Part shown: positions 18,864 through 31,174 of the stretch, piece by piece
How the letters are laid out: each line of letters starts with the position of its first letter
Numbering within the stretch: the first letter of the stretch is position 1
NCBI RefSeq assembly: GCF_016592555.1
Contig: NZ_AP014546.1
Location: 2,614,501-2,678,500 of the forward strand
Length of the DNA: 64,000 bases
Direction of reading: 5' to 3'
From: Neptunomonas japonica JAMM 1380
GTDB lineage: Bacteria > Pseudomonadota > Gammaproteobacteria > Pseudomonadales > Balneatricaceae
Program-made: the position numbers and the translations under genes
Notes under the pieces: model-generated
Told to the model about the DNA's origin: nothing
The model's input: the letters and a program-made list of their open reading frames with translations, nothing else
Databases searched by the model: none

Positions 18864-19355
18864 ATGTCTAGCATTATGCGCTACTTAACCTGGTTAATTG
18901 CACTAGCCCTGCTGACCATGCTGTTTAATAATTGGTTAGATAAACAACAAAACCCTAATGCGGCGCTCGCCTCGGTTAATGTTGATATAGACACTCCAGT
19001 TATCCTTAAAAGAAACAGACAAGGGCACTATATTGCATCAGGGCTTGTGAATGAGCAGCCCGTGGTTTTTTTGCTAGATACTGGCGCTACCGTCATTAGT
19101 ATTCCTGAAAATATAGCAGCGCAGATGGGGCTAAAAAAAGGACCTGAAGTACAGGTTGGTACAGCCAACGGGTCAATTAAAGTTTACTCAACTCTATTAG
19201 ACAGCGTACAGCTCGGACACATCGTACTAAAAAATGTAAGAGGCCATATAAACCCTTATATGAACGGTCAAACAGCCTTATTAGGAATGAGCTTCCTTAA
19301 ACACCTTGAATTACAACAGTCGGGTGACACATTGAAATTAAATATTCCAAACTAG
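18864..19355 (+). CDS. Retropepsin-like (clan AA) aspartic protease, TIGR02281 type
   Basis: A 163-residue protein with an N-terminal membrane anchor (LTWLIALALLTMLFNNWL) and a periplasmic single-domain retropepsin fold. The catalytic motif is LLDTGATVISIPE near residues 72-84, preceded by VNEQPVVF and followed by the flap region and a second ALLGMSFLKHLE element typical of the family. Such proteins are presumed to act as dimers; substrates are unknown. An alternative ATG lies four codons downstream. The gene converges with an MFS transporter gene. Confidence 0.85.
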   Translation: MSSIMRYLTWLIALALLTMLFNNWLDKQQNPNAALASVNVDIDTPVILKRNRQGHYIASGLVNEQPVVFLLDTGATVISIPENIAAQMGLKKGPEVQVGTANGSIKVYSTLLDSVQLGHIVLKNVRGHINPYMNGQTALLGMSFLKHLELQQSGDTLKLNIPN

Positions 19356-19367
19356 CTCTCTTCCCCA

Positions 19368-19415
19368 CAAAAAACCTACAAAATGAAAGCGAGTACCTAA
19401 ACATCATTTTGTAGG
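19368..19415 (-). terminator. Terminator overlapping the stop of the MFS gene
   Basis: CCTACAAAATGA at 19375-19386 and TCATTTTGTAGG at 19404-19415 are a perfect 12-base inverted repeat with a 17-base loop. On the minus strand it is followed by TTTTTT, so it ends the MFS transcript, and the stop codon of that gene lies inside the stem. Confidence 0.8.
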
Positions 19416-20573
19416 GTCTGAAGATAGCAGTAGTCGCATGGTCCACAGGCCGACAAGTGGTCCAGGAAGCATCAGCCAGGCAACATAATTACCTATATAG
19501 GAGTACAGCATCGTCGTTAATGAGATAGAGAAAATAGTCATCAAAAACCCAATGCTATTCATCAAAGATAAAGCGCTACCCAAATACTCCTTAGGACAAG
19601 TCGCTGCCGCCAACGCCGAGTACTGAGCTGAATCTGCAATCACTGTAGCCCCCCATATCAATAACAAAGCCAGAACAACAAAAAGGCTAAATTCAGCAAA
19701 AAACGGCCAAATAAAACAGATTAAACCTGAAATAAATAACATCAAATAAGCCGTTTTAGCACTACCCCACTCACGACTTAAGAGCCCAGCGATTAAACAG
19801 CCCGGCATACCTATAGCGACGATAATGAAAGAGACCCACGGCGCGTAGTATAAAGAAAAATCAGCTTGCTCAAGTGTTGCTAAAACAATCACAGGAAGCA
19901 ATGTCCAAAAAGCATAGAGCTCCCAACAGTGTCCGAAATAAGCCAATGCAGCTGCCCGGAACTCAGGCACTTTAAAAGCCGCCAGTGCTTTGCCTTTCAT
20001 CACTAATGCTGAACTTGCAGGAAGATGTTGTCCTTCACCTAGACGATAAATCATAACAGCAGAAACAAGTGCCAATAATGATGCCCCTAACACAACCCAC
20101 TGCCAATCAAAACCACTACTCATGCCTCGCATAGCATGAGGCAAACTTGTGCCTAACGTCAGCATTCCCACGAGCCACGCAAGCGCATGACCCGTTTTAT
20201 TCGGCACCCAGCTAACGACTAATTTCATACCCAAAGGATAAATACCCGCAAGGCAAACACCGGTTAAGAACCGCCATAACAACGCAGAAGAAAAACTGCC
20301 TTCAGAGACAATAAAAAGCGCATTAAATACAGCCCCTAATACAGCGCTAATAGTAAAAATACGACTGGCACGGTAGCGATCAGCCAGGCCACTAAAAGCA
20401 ACAAACAGTGTGCCTATAATAAAACCCAATTGCACTGCACTTGTTAGATAGCCCAGTTGATCAAGCGAAAGTGCCCAATCGAGCATAAGAGCGCTGGCTA
20501 CACCATTTGGCGTAAACCACAAAGAAGTACCCAATAGCTGAGCAATAACGATAATACTTAAAGGAGAGTTCAC
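19404..20573 (-). CDS. MFS transporter
   Basis: A 389-residue polytopic protein of the major facilitator superfamily, 12 predicted helices. The loop after helix two carries a GxxADRYRASR motif (FSGLADRYRASRIF) typical of MFS proteins, and the N-terminus opens with SLWFTPNGV. The ligand is unknown; the sequence does not match a family I can name with confidence. The start codon is GTG. It lies between a retropepsin-like gene and the suc operon and ends in a terminator that overlaps its stop. Confidence 0.85.
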   Translation of the reverse strand: MNSPLSIIVIAQLLGTSLWFTPNGVASALMLDWALSLDQLGYLTSAVQLGFIIGTLFVAFSGLADRYRASRIFTISAVLGAVFNALFIVSEGSFSSALLWRFLTGVCLAGIYPLGMKLVVSWVPNKTGHALAWLVGMLTLGTSLPHAMRGMSSGFDWQWVVLGASLLALVSAVMIYRLGEGQHLPASSALVMKGKALAAFKVPEFRAAALAYFGHCWELYAFWTLLPVIVLATLEQADFSLYYAPWVSFIIVAIGMPGCLIAGLLSREWGSAKTAYLMLFISGLICFIWPFFAEFSLFVVLALLLIWGATVIADSAQYSALAAATCPKEYLGSALSLMNSIGFLMTIFSISLTTMLYSYIGNYVAWLMLPGPLVGLWTMRLLLSSDPTK

Positions 20574-20621
20574 GTACAGGGCCTGAAAAACAGCAAATAA
20601 TAATCAGCTCACAATAACGCA

Positions 20622-20645
20622 AAAAGGCAGCCGAAGCTGCCTTTT
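20622..20645. terminator. Terminator after sucD
   Basis: AAAAGGCAGC at 20622-20631, CGAA tetraloop-like bases and GCTGCCTTTT at 20636-20645. It is a perfect ten-base stem with A/T flanks on both sides, ending the suc operon on the minus strand. Confidence 0.9.
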
Positions 20646-20660
20646 ATATGCAAGACGAAC

Positions 20661-21533
20661 TTACCAGCCAGTAACGTCAGATAGCGCTTTGCCGATATCA
20701 GCTAAAGAGCGAACTGTTTTAACGCCAGCATCTTCAAGTGCTGCAAATTTCTCATCAGCAGTACCTTTACCGCCAGAGATAATTGCACCAGCATGACCCA
20801 TGCGCTTACCTACAGGCGCAGTAACACCGGCAATGTAAGAAACAACAGGCTTAGTCACGTTTGCTTTAATATAAGCAGCCGCTTCTTCTTCAGCAGAACC
20901 ACCGATCTCACCGATCATAACGATCGCTTCAGTCTGTGGGTCATTCTGGAACATTTCCAGAATATCAATGAAGTTAGCGCCAGGAATAGGGTCACCACCA
21001 ATACCTACACAAGTAGATTGGCCGAAACCTGCATCAGTAGTCTGCTTAACAGCTTCATACGTCAATGTACCAGAGCGAGAAACGATACCCACTTTACCTG
21101 GCAAGTGAATATGGCCAGGCATGATACCGATCTTACATTCACCCGGAGTGATAACACCTGGGCAGTTAGGACCGATTAGACGAACGCCTAGTTCATCACA
21201 CTTCACTTTGCACTGCAGCATATCCATAACTGGAATATGTTCAGTAATACAAACGATCAGCTTGATACCAGAAGTAGCCGCTTCAAGAATTGAATCTTTA
21301 CAAAATGCAGCAGGAACGTAGATAACGGATGCATCAGCACCTGTCACGTCAACTGCTTCTTGAACTGTATTAAATACAGGAAGACCTAAATGCTCAGTAC
21401 CGCCTTTACCCGGTGTAACACCACCGACCATTTTAGTACCGTAAGCAATCGCTTGCTCAGAGTGGAAAGTACCCTGACCACCGGTGAAACCCTGACAGAT
21501 AACCTTAGTATCTTTATTAATCAGAATGGACAT
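20661..21533 (-). CDS. sucD: Succinyl-CoA synthetase alpha subunit
   Basis: A 290-residue protein. The phosphohistidine site is in [17 protein letters not shown] near residue 247, and the CoA-binding Rossmann motif [18 protein letters not shown] lies near residue 15. With the beta subunit it makes succinate, CoA and NTP from succinyl-CoA in the TCA cycle. It follows sucC with only a two-base gap and is the last gene of the suc operon, just before a terminator. Confidence 0.97.
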   Translation of the reverse strand: MSILINKDTKVICQGFTGGQGTFHSEQAIAYGTKMVGGVTPGKGGTEHLGLPVFNTVQEAVDVTGADASVIYVPAAFCKDSILEAATSGIKLIVCITEHIPVMDMLQCKVKCDELGVRLIGPNCPGVITPGECKIGIMPGHIHLPGKVGIVSRSGTLTYEAVKQTTDAGFGQSTCVGIGGDPIPGANFIDILEMFQNDPQTEAIVMIGEIGGSAEEEAAAYIKANVTKPVVSYIAGVTAPVGKRMGHAGAIISGGKGTADEKFAALEDAGVKTVRSLADIGKALSDVTGW

Positions 21534-21535
21534 TA

Positions 21536-22702
21536 TTACTTACCCCCCGCAGCTTTAACTGCTTGCTGAGCAGCATCTGTCAGACTGGTAGCAGCAATGA
21601 TATCCAAACCAGACTCAGCTAGGCGCTGTGCACCCAACTCAGCATTGTTACCTTCTAAACGTACAACAACTGGTACGGTTACACCTACTTCTTTAACAGC
21701 ACCGATGATACCTTCAGCAATCAGGTCACAACGTACGATACCACCAAAGATGTTAACCAAAACGGCTTTAACTTTATCGTCAGCCAGAATGATTTTGAAC
21801 GCTTCAGTAACACGTTCTTTCGTTGCACCACCGCCAACATCAAGGAAGTTAGCTGGGAAACCACCGTGTGTCGCTACGATATCCATTGTACCCATAGCCA
21901 AACCAGCACCGTTCACCATGCAACCGATAGTACCATCGAGTGCAACATAGTTAAGGTCCCAAGTAGCAGCGTGAGCTTCACGAGCATCTTCCTGTGAAGG
22001 ATCGTGCATTTCCTGAAGATCTTTATGACGGTAAACAGCGTTGCCATCGATAGCAATTTTAGCATCTAGACAATGCAGATTACCGGCATCAGTAATAACA
22101 AGAGGGTTGATCTCAAGTAACGCTAGATCTTTCTCTTCAAACATTTTAGCCAGACCTAGGAAGATCTTGGTAAACTGCTTAATCTGGTCACCCTTCAAGC
22201 CTAGTTTGAAAGCCAGTTCGCGTGCCTGGTATGGCTGCGCACCAGTCAAAGGATCAACCGTAGCTTTTAAGATTTTTTCTGGTGTTTCTTCAGCCACTTT
22301 CTCGATTTCAACACCACCTTCAGTAGAGGCCATGAAAACGATACGACGTGAAGAACGATCAACAACAGCACCCAAATATAGCTCTTCAGCGATATCAGTA
22401 CATGTTTCAACCAGTATTTTAGTGACAGGCTGACCATTAGCATCAGTCTGGTAAGTTACTAGGTTTTTACCTAGCCAATGAGCAGCGAATTCTTTTGCAG
22501 CTTCTGGTGTTTCAACCAGTTTAACTCCGCCCGCTTTACCACGGCCACCTGCGTGAACCTGAGCTTTTACAACCCATTTGTCACCGCCGATTTTGTTAGC
22601 TGCTTCTACTGCAGCTTCTGGAGTGTCTACCGCGTAACCTTTGGATACAGGCAGACCGTATTGAGCAAACAATTGTTTGCCTTGGTACTCGTGAAGATTC
22701 AT
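21536..22702 (-). CDS. sucC: Succinyl-CoA synthetase beta subunit
   Basis: A 388-residue ATP-grasp protein. It has the N-terminal [12 protein letters not shown], the nucleotide-binding [15 protein letters not shown], and the C-terminal [13 protein letters not shown] element. It supplies the nucleotide site of the SucCD heterodimer or tetramer. It is adjacent to sucD and 143 bases downstream of lpd; that gap contains two strong hairpins, so sucCD level may be set by RNA processing or partial termination. Confidence 0.97.
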   Translation of the reverse strand: MNLHEYQGKQLFAQYGLPVSKGYAVDTPEAAVEAANKIGGDKWVVKAQVHAGGRGKAGGVKLVETPEAAKEFAAHWLGKNLVTYQTDANGQPVTKILVETCTDIAEELYLGAVVDRSSRRIVFMASTEGGVEIEKVAEETPEKILKATVDPLTGAQPYQARELAFKLGLKGDQIKQFTKIFLGLAKMFEEKDLALLEINPLVITDAGNLHCLDAKIAIDGNAVYRHKDLQEMHDPSQEDAREAHAATWDLNYVALDGTIGCMVNGAGLAMGTMDIVATHGGFPANFLDVGGGATKERVTEAFKIILADDKVKAVLVNIFGGIVRCDLIAEGIIGAVKEVGVTVPVVVRLEGNNAELGAQRLAESGLDIIAATSLTDAAQQAVKAAGGK

Positions 22703-22734
22703 GCTCTAGTCCGTTGTGTTGTCTCTGATTATTC

Positions 22735-22810
22735 TGGGTCAGCCAAAACTGACCCAGCCCACAGGTCTTACGACAAGTTCTCGCTAATTTAGCCGGGTAC
22801 ATCACCCGGC
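22735..22810. promoter_or_regulatory. Two hairpins between lpd and sucC
   Basis: TGGGTCAG at 22735-22742 pairs with CTGACCCA at 22749-22756. GCCGGGT at 22792-22798 pairs with ACCCGGC at 22804-22810. Neither has a T-run on the minus strand, so they look like processing or stabilising structures or a weak terminator rather than a full stop. Confidence 0.5.
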
Positions 22811-22845
22811 CAAAACTTTAAAAACGTTTTTAATAGTGTACTAAA

Positions 22846-24294
<1,449 letters not shown>

Positions 24295-24323
24295 CTATTC
24301 TCACGTTGGTTACAGGGTTGAAA

Positions 24324-25526
24324 TTACACATCAAGGAGAATGCGAGCAGGATCTTCCAGCAGACTCTTAACAGTAACAAGGAATTGTACCGCCTCTTTGC
24401 CATCAATCATACGATGGTCGTATGACAATGCCAGATACATCATTGGAAGAATGACAACTTCACCGTTCACAGCCATAGGGCGATCCTGGATTTTGTGCAT
24501 TCCCAGAATGGCAGTCTGTGGTGGATTAAGAATAGGAGTAGACATAAGTGAGCCGAATGTTCCGCCATTAGTGATAGTAAAAGTACCACCTTGCATATCG
24601 TTCAGACCCAATTTTCCGTCACGGCCGCGCTTACCGAAATCAGCAATGGTTGCTTCAATATCAGAAAGCCCCATACCGTCAGTATCACGAAGAACAGGAA
24701 CCATCAGACCACGATCAGTTGATACAGCTACACCGATATCTTGGTAGCCATGATAAACCATATCGTTACCGTCAATAGACGCGTTTACAGCAGGGAAACG
24801 TTTTAGCGCTTCAGTGACAGCTTTCACGAAGAAAGACATAAAACCAAGACGTGTTCCGTTATGAGTTTTTTCAAACAACTCTTTATATTGCTTACGCAGA
24901 TCCATAACAGGTTTCATGTTAACTTCATTGTAAGTAGTCAACATCGCCGCTGTTTGCTGCGCTTCAACCAAACGCTTAGCGATAGTGGCGCGTAAACGTG
25001 TCATAGGAACACGCTTCTCTACACGCTCACCTGGAGCAACGTTTACTGCAACAGGTGCTGGTGCAGCGGCTTTCGTTGCTGCGGGTGCAGCAGCAGCGGG
25101 TGCGCCAGATTTCATGAAGTTCAAAACATCTTCTTTTGTAATGCCACCATTTTTACCCGTTCCTGGGATTTGGTTTGCATCAAGATTGTTTTCATCAATC
25201 AACTTACGTGCAGCAGGACCCACTTTATCTGAATCACCGGCTTCAGTAGAAGCAGCTTCAGCGGTAGGCGCGGCAGCAGATGCAGCAGCACCGGCTTCAA
25301 AAACCGCAATAACTTCATCGCTAAGAACGGTATCGCCTTCGCCTTTAAGAATTTCTTTAATAACACCGTCTTGTGGTGCTACAACTTCCAAAACTACTTT
25401 ATCTGTTTCAATATCTACAATCAGGTCATCAGCAGAACATGCTTCACCTGGTTGTTTATGCCAAGTCGCAACAGTACCGTCGGCAACCGATTCAGGAAAT
25501 GTAGGGGCTTTAATTTCGATGGACAT
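24324..25526 (-). CDS. sucB: Dihydrolipoyl succinyltransferase (E2 of 2-oxoglutarate dehydrogenase)
   Basis: A 400-residue protein. The N-terminal lipoyl domain has the lipoylated Lys in [11 protein letters not shown] near residue 43. A linker rich in Ala and Pro, a peripheral-subunit binding domain ([20 protein letters not shown]) and the acyltransferase core follow, the core carrying the catalytic [13 protein letters not shown] motif near residue 370. It forms the 24-meric core binding SucA and Lpd. A terminator-like hairpin separates it from sucA upstream. Confidence 0.97.
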   Translation of the reverse strand: MSIEIKAPTFPESVADGTVATWHKQPGEACSADDLIVDIETDKVVLEVVAPQDGVIKEILKGEGDTVLSDEVIAVFEAGAAASAAAPTAEAASTEAGDSDKVGPAARKLIDENNLDANQIPGTGKNGGITKEDVLNFMKSGAPAAAAPAATKAAAPAPVAVNVAPGERVEKRVPMTRLRATIAKRLVEAQQTAAMLTTYNEVNMKPVMDLRKQYKELFEKTHNGTRLGFMSFFVKAVTEALKRFPAVNASIDGNDMVYHGYQDIGVAVSTDRGLMVPVLRDTDGMGLSDIEATIADFGKRGRDGKLGLNDMQGGTFTITNGGTFGSLMSTPILNPPQTAILGMHKIQDRPMAVNGEVVILPMMYLALSYDHRMIDGKEAVQFLVTVKSLLEDPARILLDV

Positions 25527-25548
25527 TTCTATTCCTTATATGCTCAAA

Positions 25549-25573
25549 AAGCTGCCCCTATTTTGGGCAGCTT
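25549..25573 (-). terminator. Terminator-like hairpin between sucA and sucB
   Basis: AAGCTGCCC at 25549-25557 and GGGCAGCTT at 25565-25573 form a nine-base stem. On the minus strand it is followed by TTTTT and lies after the sucA stop, 20-odd bases before the sucB start. It probably reduces, rather than ends, transcription into sucB. Confidence 0.6.
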
Positions 25574-25578
25574 AGTCA

Positions 25579-28410
25579 TTAACCGTTGATTGCTTTATTT
25601 ACTAGTGTTTCTTGCTGCTCAACATGCACAGAGATATAACCAACCGCTGGTGCTGCAGATGCTGGGCGACCAACACCTTCCAATGTGAGAGAAGAATCAT
25701 GCTTATGAAGAACATGGCGCATATGGTGTTGCGTGCAATACCATGCTCCTTGGTTCATAGGCTCTTCCTGACACCAGACTACCGAATCTAGATTGGTATA
25801 TTCTTTGATTGTTTCAGCCAGATCTTTTTCAGGGAACGGGTAAAGTTGCTCAATACGAACAATCGCAACATTATCGTTCTCAAGTTCAGCACGACGATTG
25901 TAAAGGTCATAATAAACTTTACCTCCACACAGAACCAAACGTTTCACATTTTTCGGTTCCTGTGCATCCACTTCTCCAATCACTGGAAGGAATGTACCTT
26001 CTGCCAGCTCTTCTAAAGTAGATGTAGCCTGTTTATGGCGCAGCAAGCTCTTCGGTGACATAACCACCAACGGCTTACGCAGAGGACGCACAACCTGACG
26101 ACGCAACAGATGATAAATCTGTGCAGGAGTAGTCGGTGTACAAACCTGGATATTATGTTCAGCCGATAGCTGCAAGAAGCGCTCTAAACGTGCAGATGAG
26201 TGCTCCGGCCCCTGCCCTTCAAAACCATGTGGCAATAGTAACGTCAAACCACATAGACGCTGCCATTTATGCTCACCACTGGTAATAAACTGATCAATTA
26301 CAACCTGGGCACCGTTGGCGAAATCACCAAACTGAGCTTCCCAAATAACCAATGCGTTTGGCATGGTAGTCGAGTAACCGTATTCAAATGCCAATACAGC
26401 TTCTTCTGACAAGTAAGAATCATGCAAGGTAAGACGCGGCTGGTCAGATGATAAGTTCTCTAACGGCAAGTATGTTTCCTGCGTCTTCTGGTCATGCAAT
26501 ACAGCATGACGATGCGAGAACGTTCCACGACCAACATCCTGACCGGTTATACGTACAGGGTGCCCTTCAGCAAGAATAGTGGCATAAGCAAGTGACTCTG
26601 CCATACCCCAGTTCAGCTCCATTGCGCCCGCTGCCATTCGCTTACGGTCATCATAGATTTTCTGAACCTGGCGCTGCACAGAGAAACCTTCAGGAGTTTC
26701 ACAAATCTGTGCACCAATTTCTTGAAGCAACTTGATATCCACACGAGTATCACACTCGAAGGACCATTGGTGCCCCAAATATGGCTGCCAATCAACAAAC
26801 AACTCAGAGTTAGGCTGCTGCACTAAAGACTGAACAACATGCTCACCGTTTTCTAGCAATTTACGGTACTCAACTTCTTGTAACTTGCTTTCTTCAGCAG
26901 TGATGACACCTTCGCTGATAAGCTGAGTGGCGTATAAATCACGCGTTGTTTTCTGCTTTTTAATCTGCGCATACATTAACGGCTGAGTACCAGATGGCTC
27001 ATCAGCTTCGTTATGGCCACGACGGCGATAACAGAACAGATCAATTACAACATCTTTCTTAAATTCGTTACGGTAATCCAATGCAACCTGCGTCACAAAA
27101 CGCACAGCTTCAGGATCATCACCGTTAACATGGAAGATAGGTGCCTGAATCATTTTTGCAACATCGGTTGCATATTCAGTCGAACGCGAATCTTCTTTTT
27201 TGTTCGTAGTAAAACCCACTTGGTTATTAATCACAAGATGGATGGTACCACCGGTTTTATAGGCGCGAGTTTGAGACATCTGGAATGTCTCCATCACAAC
27301 ACCTTGGCCGGCAAACGCTTGATCACCATGAATATTGACAGGAACAACCGACGTTCCTATAGGGTCACTACGGCGATCCTGACGAGCACGAACAGAGCCT
27401 TCAACTACAGGCGCAGAAATCTCTAAGTGAGATGGGTTAAATGCCATCGCAATATGAACTTCACCACCGGCAGTCATGACATTAGAAGAAAAACCTTGGT
27501 GGTATTTAACATCACCCGATGTTTCTAGCGTCTTCTTACCTTCAAACTCACTAAACAACTCAGCTGGATTTTTACCAAAAATATTAACCAGCGTATTCAA
27601 GCGCCCACGGTGAGCCATACCAATGACTACTTCTTTGGCACCCTGCTTACCCGCGCGTTGAATCAACGTATTTAATGAAACAATCAGTGATTCACCACCC
27701 TCTACACCAAAACGCTTAGCGCCGGCATAACGTGAACCTAGATATTTTTCCAGACCTTCTGCAGCCGTCAAACGCTCCAGAATCATCTTTTTCTTGCCAA
27801 CTTCCACCTGCGGATGAGAACGCACAGGCTCAAGACGTGACTGAATCCAACGCTTTTCTTGCGTATCGACGATATGCATGTACTCAGCACCTACTGTCGC
27901 ACAGTAAGTTTTTTTAAGATCAGCAAGAATATCTTTAAGCGGTGCTTCATCAGGACCGAAGAACAAAGAACCTAACTGGAATTTTGTATCAAAATCAGCT
28001 TCTGACAATTCATGGTAACGCAGCTCTAAATCGGGCACATCTTCACGTTCCATCAACCCTAGCGGGTCAATTTTCGCTACCTGATGACCACGAACGCGGT
28101 AAGCATTGATCATTCGCAACACGCGAATCTGCTTTTGTTCATGTTCCGAAGAAACACTGCTCACAGCGCTTGGCTGGCTACGCTTCTGATTTTTAGATAA
28201 ATGAAGGAAGTGCTCACGCACTGGAGAATGAGGGACATCCAGAGAAATGCTTTCTCCCACTTTTGGCAAGCGGTCAAACTCTTCTCGCCATTCCTGAGGA
28301 ACAGCATTGGGGTCCATAAGGTAAGTTTCATATAGTTGCTCGATGTAAGAAAGGTTGCCACCATAAAGGTGAGCATTTTTCCACAGCAACTCCATTACGC
28401 CTTCTTGCAT
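25579..28410 (-). CDS. sucA: 2-oxoglutarate dehydrogenase E1 component
   Basis: A 943-residue thiamine diphosphate enzyme of full family length. Visible motifs are the N-terminal GGNLSYIEQLYETYL, the ThDP-binding HGDQAFAGQGVV and the catalytic-site region NNQVGFTTNKKEDSRSTEYA near residue 395, and the GHNEADEPSGTQP stretch near 490. It decarboxylates 2-oxoglutarate and transfers the succinyl group to SucB lipoate. It heads the suc operon. Upstream lies a 271-base gap that ends with the sdhB terminator, so it has its own promoter. Confidence 0.97.
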   Translation of the reverse strand: MQEGVMELLWKNAHLYGGNLSYIEQLYETYLMDPNAVPQEWREEFDRLPKVGESISLDVPHSPVREHFLHLSKNQKRSQPSAVSSVSSEHEQKQIRVLRMINAYRVRGHQVAKIDPLGLMEREDVPDLELRYHELSEADFDTKFQLGSLFFGPDEAPLKDILADLKKTYCATVGAEYMHIVDTQEKRWIQSRLEPVRSHPQVEVGKKKMILERLTAAEGLEKYLGSRYAGAKRFGVEGGESLIVSLNTLIQRAGKQGAKEVVIGMAHRGRLNTLVNIFGKNPAELFSEFEGKKTLETSGDVKYHQGFSSNVMTAGGEVHIAMAFNPSHLEISAPVVEGSVRARQDRRSDPIGTSVVPVNIHGDQAFAGQGVVMETFQMSQTRAYKTGGTIHLVINNQVGFTTNKKEDSRSTEYATDVAKMIQAPIFHVNGDDPEAVRFVTQVALDYRNEFKKDVVIDLFCYRRRGHNEADEPSGTQPLMYAQIKKQKTTRDLYATQLISEGVITAEESKLQEVEYRKLLENGEHVVQSLVQQPNSELFVDWQPYLGHQWSFECDTRVDIKLLQEIGAQICETPEGFSVQRQVQKIYDDRKRMAAGAMELNWGMAESLAYATILAEGHPVRITGQDVGRGTFSHRHAVLHDQKTQETYLPLENLSSDQPRLTLHDSYLSEEAVLAFEYGYSTTMPNALVIWEAQFGDFANGAQVVIDQFITSGEHKWQRLCGLTLLLPHGFEGQGPEHSSARLERFLQLSAEHNIQVCTPTTPAQIYHLLRRQVVRPLRKPLVVMSPKSLLRHKQATSTLEELAEGTFLPVIGEVDAQEPKNVKRLVLCGGKVYYDLYNRRAELENDNVAIVRIEQLYPFPEKDLAETIKEYTNLDSVVWCQEEPMNQGAWYCTQHHMRHVLHKHDSSLTLEGVGRPASAAPAVGYISVHVEQQETLVNKAING

Positions 28411-28651
28411 TAGTTGTTCACCCTGGCTCGAGGGACTGTCTACGGAGACGGCGTATAGAATACCGACGTTGACCCGTGCAGATGCCCCTTCTTGTGTTTC
28501 CGTTGTCTTAACCCTGCACTACCACGATGTGGCATGGAAATGCGGGCAATATTGTACGCCTTTTATATCAGGCTTTATATATCAAACAATGTTCAATTCT
28601 ACAGAAAGTTACAGCTTTGAAGCATAAGCCTTTCGGCTAAACAGACAAAAA

Positions 28652-28674
28652 AAACGGCACCCAAGGTGCCGTTT
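28652..28674 (-). terminator. Terminator after sdhB
   Basis: AAACGGCACC at 28652-28661, three-base loop and GGTGCCGTTT at 28665-28674. On the minus strand the stem is followed by a run of eight T. It separates sdhCDAB from sucA. Confidence 0.9.
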
Positions 28675-28681
28675 ATTGTTT

Positions 28682-29386
28682 CTATGTTGCTTGCTGGATC
28701 AGCATGTTGCGAATTTTTCCGATTGCCTTAGTAGGATTCAAACCTTTCGGGCAAACGCTTACGCAGTTCATGATGCCATGACAGCGGAAGACACTAAACG
28801 GATCATCCAGCTCTGCTAGACGCTCACGCGTAGCAGTATCTCGACTATCCGCAAGGAAACGATATGCTTGCAACAGACCCGAAGGCCCAACAAACTTATC
28901 TGGATTCCACCAGAATGAAGGGCAAGCCGTTGTACAACATGCACATAAGATACACTCATACAAACCATCTAACTCTTCACGCTCTTCTGGAGACTGTAAA
29001 CGCTCCATCGGCGGTGCCGGCGTGTCGTTAATTAAGAACGGTTTAATTTTCTCGTACTGCTTGTAGAACTGCGACATATCAACGACCAAGTCGCGGATAA
29101 CTGGCAGCCCAGGAAGAGGACGAAGAACCAGCTTATCATCTACAACCACCTGAGAAAGCGCAGTAATACAAGCCAGTCCATTCTTACCATTCATATTCAT
29201 ACCATCAGAACCACACACACCTTCACGGCATGAACGACGGTAACCCAGTGATGTATCTTTGTCCTTCAATAGCTGAAGGAGATCCAAAACCATGATGTCT
29301 TTTCCACCAGGGATATCAATATGGATATCCTGCATGTAAGGAGCATCATCAGTCTCAGGATTGTAACGATATACGCTTACTAACAC
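28682..29386 (-). CDS. sdhB: Succinate dehydrogenase iron-sulfur subunit
   Basis: A 234-residue protein with all three clusters. The [2Fe-2S] ligands are in CREGVCGSDGMNMNGKNG near residue 56, and the [4Fe-4S]/[3Fe-4S] ligands lie in CILCACCTTACPSFWW near 146 and CHGIMNCVSVCPKGLNP near 205. It passes electrons from the SdhA flavin to ubiquinone at the SdhCD anchor. The start codon is GTG with an AGGGG ribosome site. It follows sdhA with a 12-base gap and ends in a strong terminator. Confidence 0.97.
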   Translation of the reverse strand: MLVSVYRYNPETDDAPYMQDIHIDIPGGKDIMVLDLLQLLKDKDTSLGYRRSCREGVCGSDGMNMNGKNGLACITALSQVVVDDKLVLRPLPGLPVIRDLVVDMSQFYKQYEKIKPFLINDTPAPPMERLQSPEEREELDGLYECILCACCTTACPSFWWNPDKFVGPSGLLQAYRFLADSRDTATRERLAELDDPFSVFRCHGIMNCVSVCPKGLNPTKAIGKIRNMLIQQAT

Positions 29387-29398
29387 TGTAATTACCCC

Positions 29399-31171
29399 TT
29401 AGTATGTACGAACTTTTGGTGGGAAAGCTTCAACAGTTTTTGGCGAGAAGTTAACTGCACGCTTACCAACTGTTTTATCCTGCGGGAAGAAAACTGAATG
29501 GCACAACCAGTTTTCATCATCACGTTCTGTGAAGTCGTTACGAGCATGCGCACCACGAGATTCTTTACGAACTTCCGCGGCAATCGCTGTTGCTTCTGCA
29601 ACTTCCATTAGGTTTTCAAGCTCTAATGCTTCTAAACGTGCTGTGTTGAATGCATTACTTTTATCTTCAAGATACAGGTTACCGACTTTAGCACGGATTT
29701 CACCCAATAACTCAAGACCCTTCTGCATGCTTTCGCCATCGCGGAAAACACCGAAGTAAAGCTGCATCGTTGCCTGAAGCTCTTTACGAACATCAGCAAC
29801 ACTCTCACCTGAAGTAGATTTATTCAAGCGATTCAAGCGCGCCATAGCACGATCAAGATCAGCCGCAGTTGCTTCTTTGGCTTCATAGCCTTCGCGCATC
29901 TGCTTCTCAATCTGGATACCCGCCGCACGGCCGAATACAACCAAATCAAGCAATGAATTACCACCTAGACGGTTTGCACCATGAACTGACACACAAGCCA
30001 CTTCACCACAAGCAAACAGACCATCAATAATTGCATGATCGCCATCCTTGTTAGGAGCCAAGGCTTGCCCACCAATATTGGTAGCAACACCACCCATCTG
30101 ATAGTGACAAGTCGGAACAACTGGAACCGGCTCTTTCACTGGATCAGCATGAGCAAATGTTTTAGAAAGCTCACAGATACCTGGCAAACGAGATAGCAGT
30201 ACGTCTTCACCCAAATGATCGAGCTTCAGATATACATGATCGCCATCAGGACCACAGCCACGGCCATCTAGAATTTCTAGAATCATTGAACGCGCAACCA
30301 CATCACGACCAGCAAGGTCTTTTGCGTTTGGCGCATAACGCTCCATGAAACGCTCGCCGTCTTTGTTGATCAGGTAACCACCTTCACCACGACAGCCTTC
30401 AGTAACAAGCACACCCGCCCCAGCAATACCGGTTGGGTGGAACTGCCACATTTCCATATCCTGCGCCGGAACACCCGCACGCAAAGACATGCCCATACCG
30501 TCACCAGTATTGATCAAAGCATTAGTAGTCGAAGCAAAGATACGGCCAGCACCACCAGTAGCAAGTACTGTTGCTTTGGCCTTAATGTAAACTGTTTCGC
30601 CTGTTTCTATACAGATGGCAATACAGCCGACAACAGCACCGTCTTCATTTTTAACTAGATCTACAGCAAACCATTCGTTAAGAAAAGTTGTACCGGCTTT
30701 CAAGTTAGCCTGATAAAGAGTATGCAACAAGGCATGACCAGTACGGTCAGCAGCAGCACAAGTACGCGCTGCCTGAGTTGGATTATCTGGGCCTTTAGAC
30801 TGACCACCAAAAGGACGCTGATAAATTCGTCCAATCTCTGTACGAGAAAACGGCATACCCATATGATCAAGCTCAAACACAGCCTGAGGACCTACAGAGC
30901 ACATATACTCGATAGCATCCTGGTCTCCAATATAATCAGACCCCTTAACTGTGTCATACATATGCCAGCGCCAATCGTCATTCGGATCAGCACTTGCGAT
31001 TGCACAGGTAATACCGCCCTGAGCAGATACAGTATGTGAGCGTGTTGGAAACACTTTAGTCACACAGGCTGTATTTAACCCAGATTGCGCCAGCTGTAGT
31101 GCGGCTCGCATACCTGCACCACCACCACCGACTACGATCGCATCAAAAGTTAACGTACGCAGTTCATTCAT
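29399..31171 (-). CDS. sdhA: Succinate dehydrogenase flavoprotein subunit
   Basis: A 590-residue flavoprotein. The N-terminal FAD fold [17 protein letters not shown] is followed by the covalent-FAD His in [10 protein letters not shown] near residue 45. The active site includes [20 protein letters not shown] near 285 and [18 protein letters not shown] near 400. It oxidises succinate to fumarate on the cytoplasmic face. It sits in the sdhCDAB operon with only a few bases to sdhD. Confidence 0.97.
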   Translation of the reverse strand: MNELRTLTFDAIVVGGGGAGMRAALQLAQSGLNTACVTKVFPTRSHTVSAQGGITCAIASADPNDDWRWHMYDTVKGSDYIGDQDAIEYMCSVGPQAVFELDHMGMPFSRTEIGRIYQRPFGGQSKGPDNPTQAARTCAAADRTGHALLHTLYQANLKAGTTFLNEWFAVDLVKNEDGAVVGCIAICIETGETVYIKAKATVLATGGAGRIFASTTNALINTGDGMGMSLRAGVPAQDMEMWQFHPTGIAGAGVLVTEGCRGEGGYLINKDGERFMERYAPNAKDLAGRDVVARSMILEILDGRGCGPDGDHVYLKLDHLGEDVLLSRLPGICELSKTFAHADPVKEPVPVVPTCHYQMGGVATNIGGQALAPNKDGDHAIIDGLFACGEVACVSVHGANRLGGNSLLDLVVFGRAAGIQIEKQMREGYEAKEATAADLDRAMARLNRLNKSTSGESVADVRKELQATMQLYFGVFRDGESMQKGLELLGEIRAKVGNLYLEDKSNAFNTARLEALELENLMEVAEATAIAAEVRKESRGAHARNDFTERDDENWLCHSVFFPQDKTVGKRAVNFSPKTVEAFPPKVRTY

Positions 31172-31174
31172 CTC

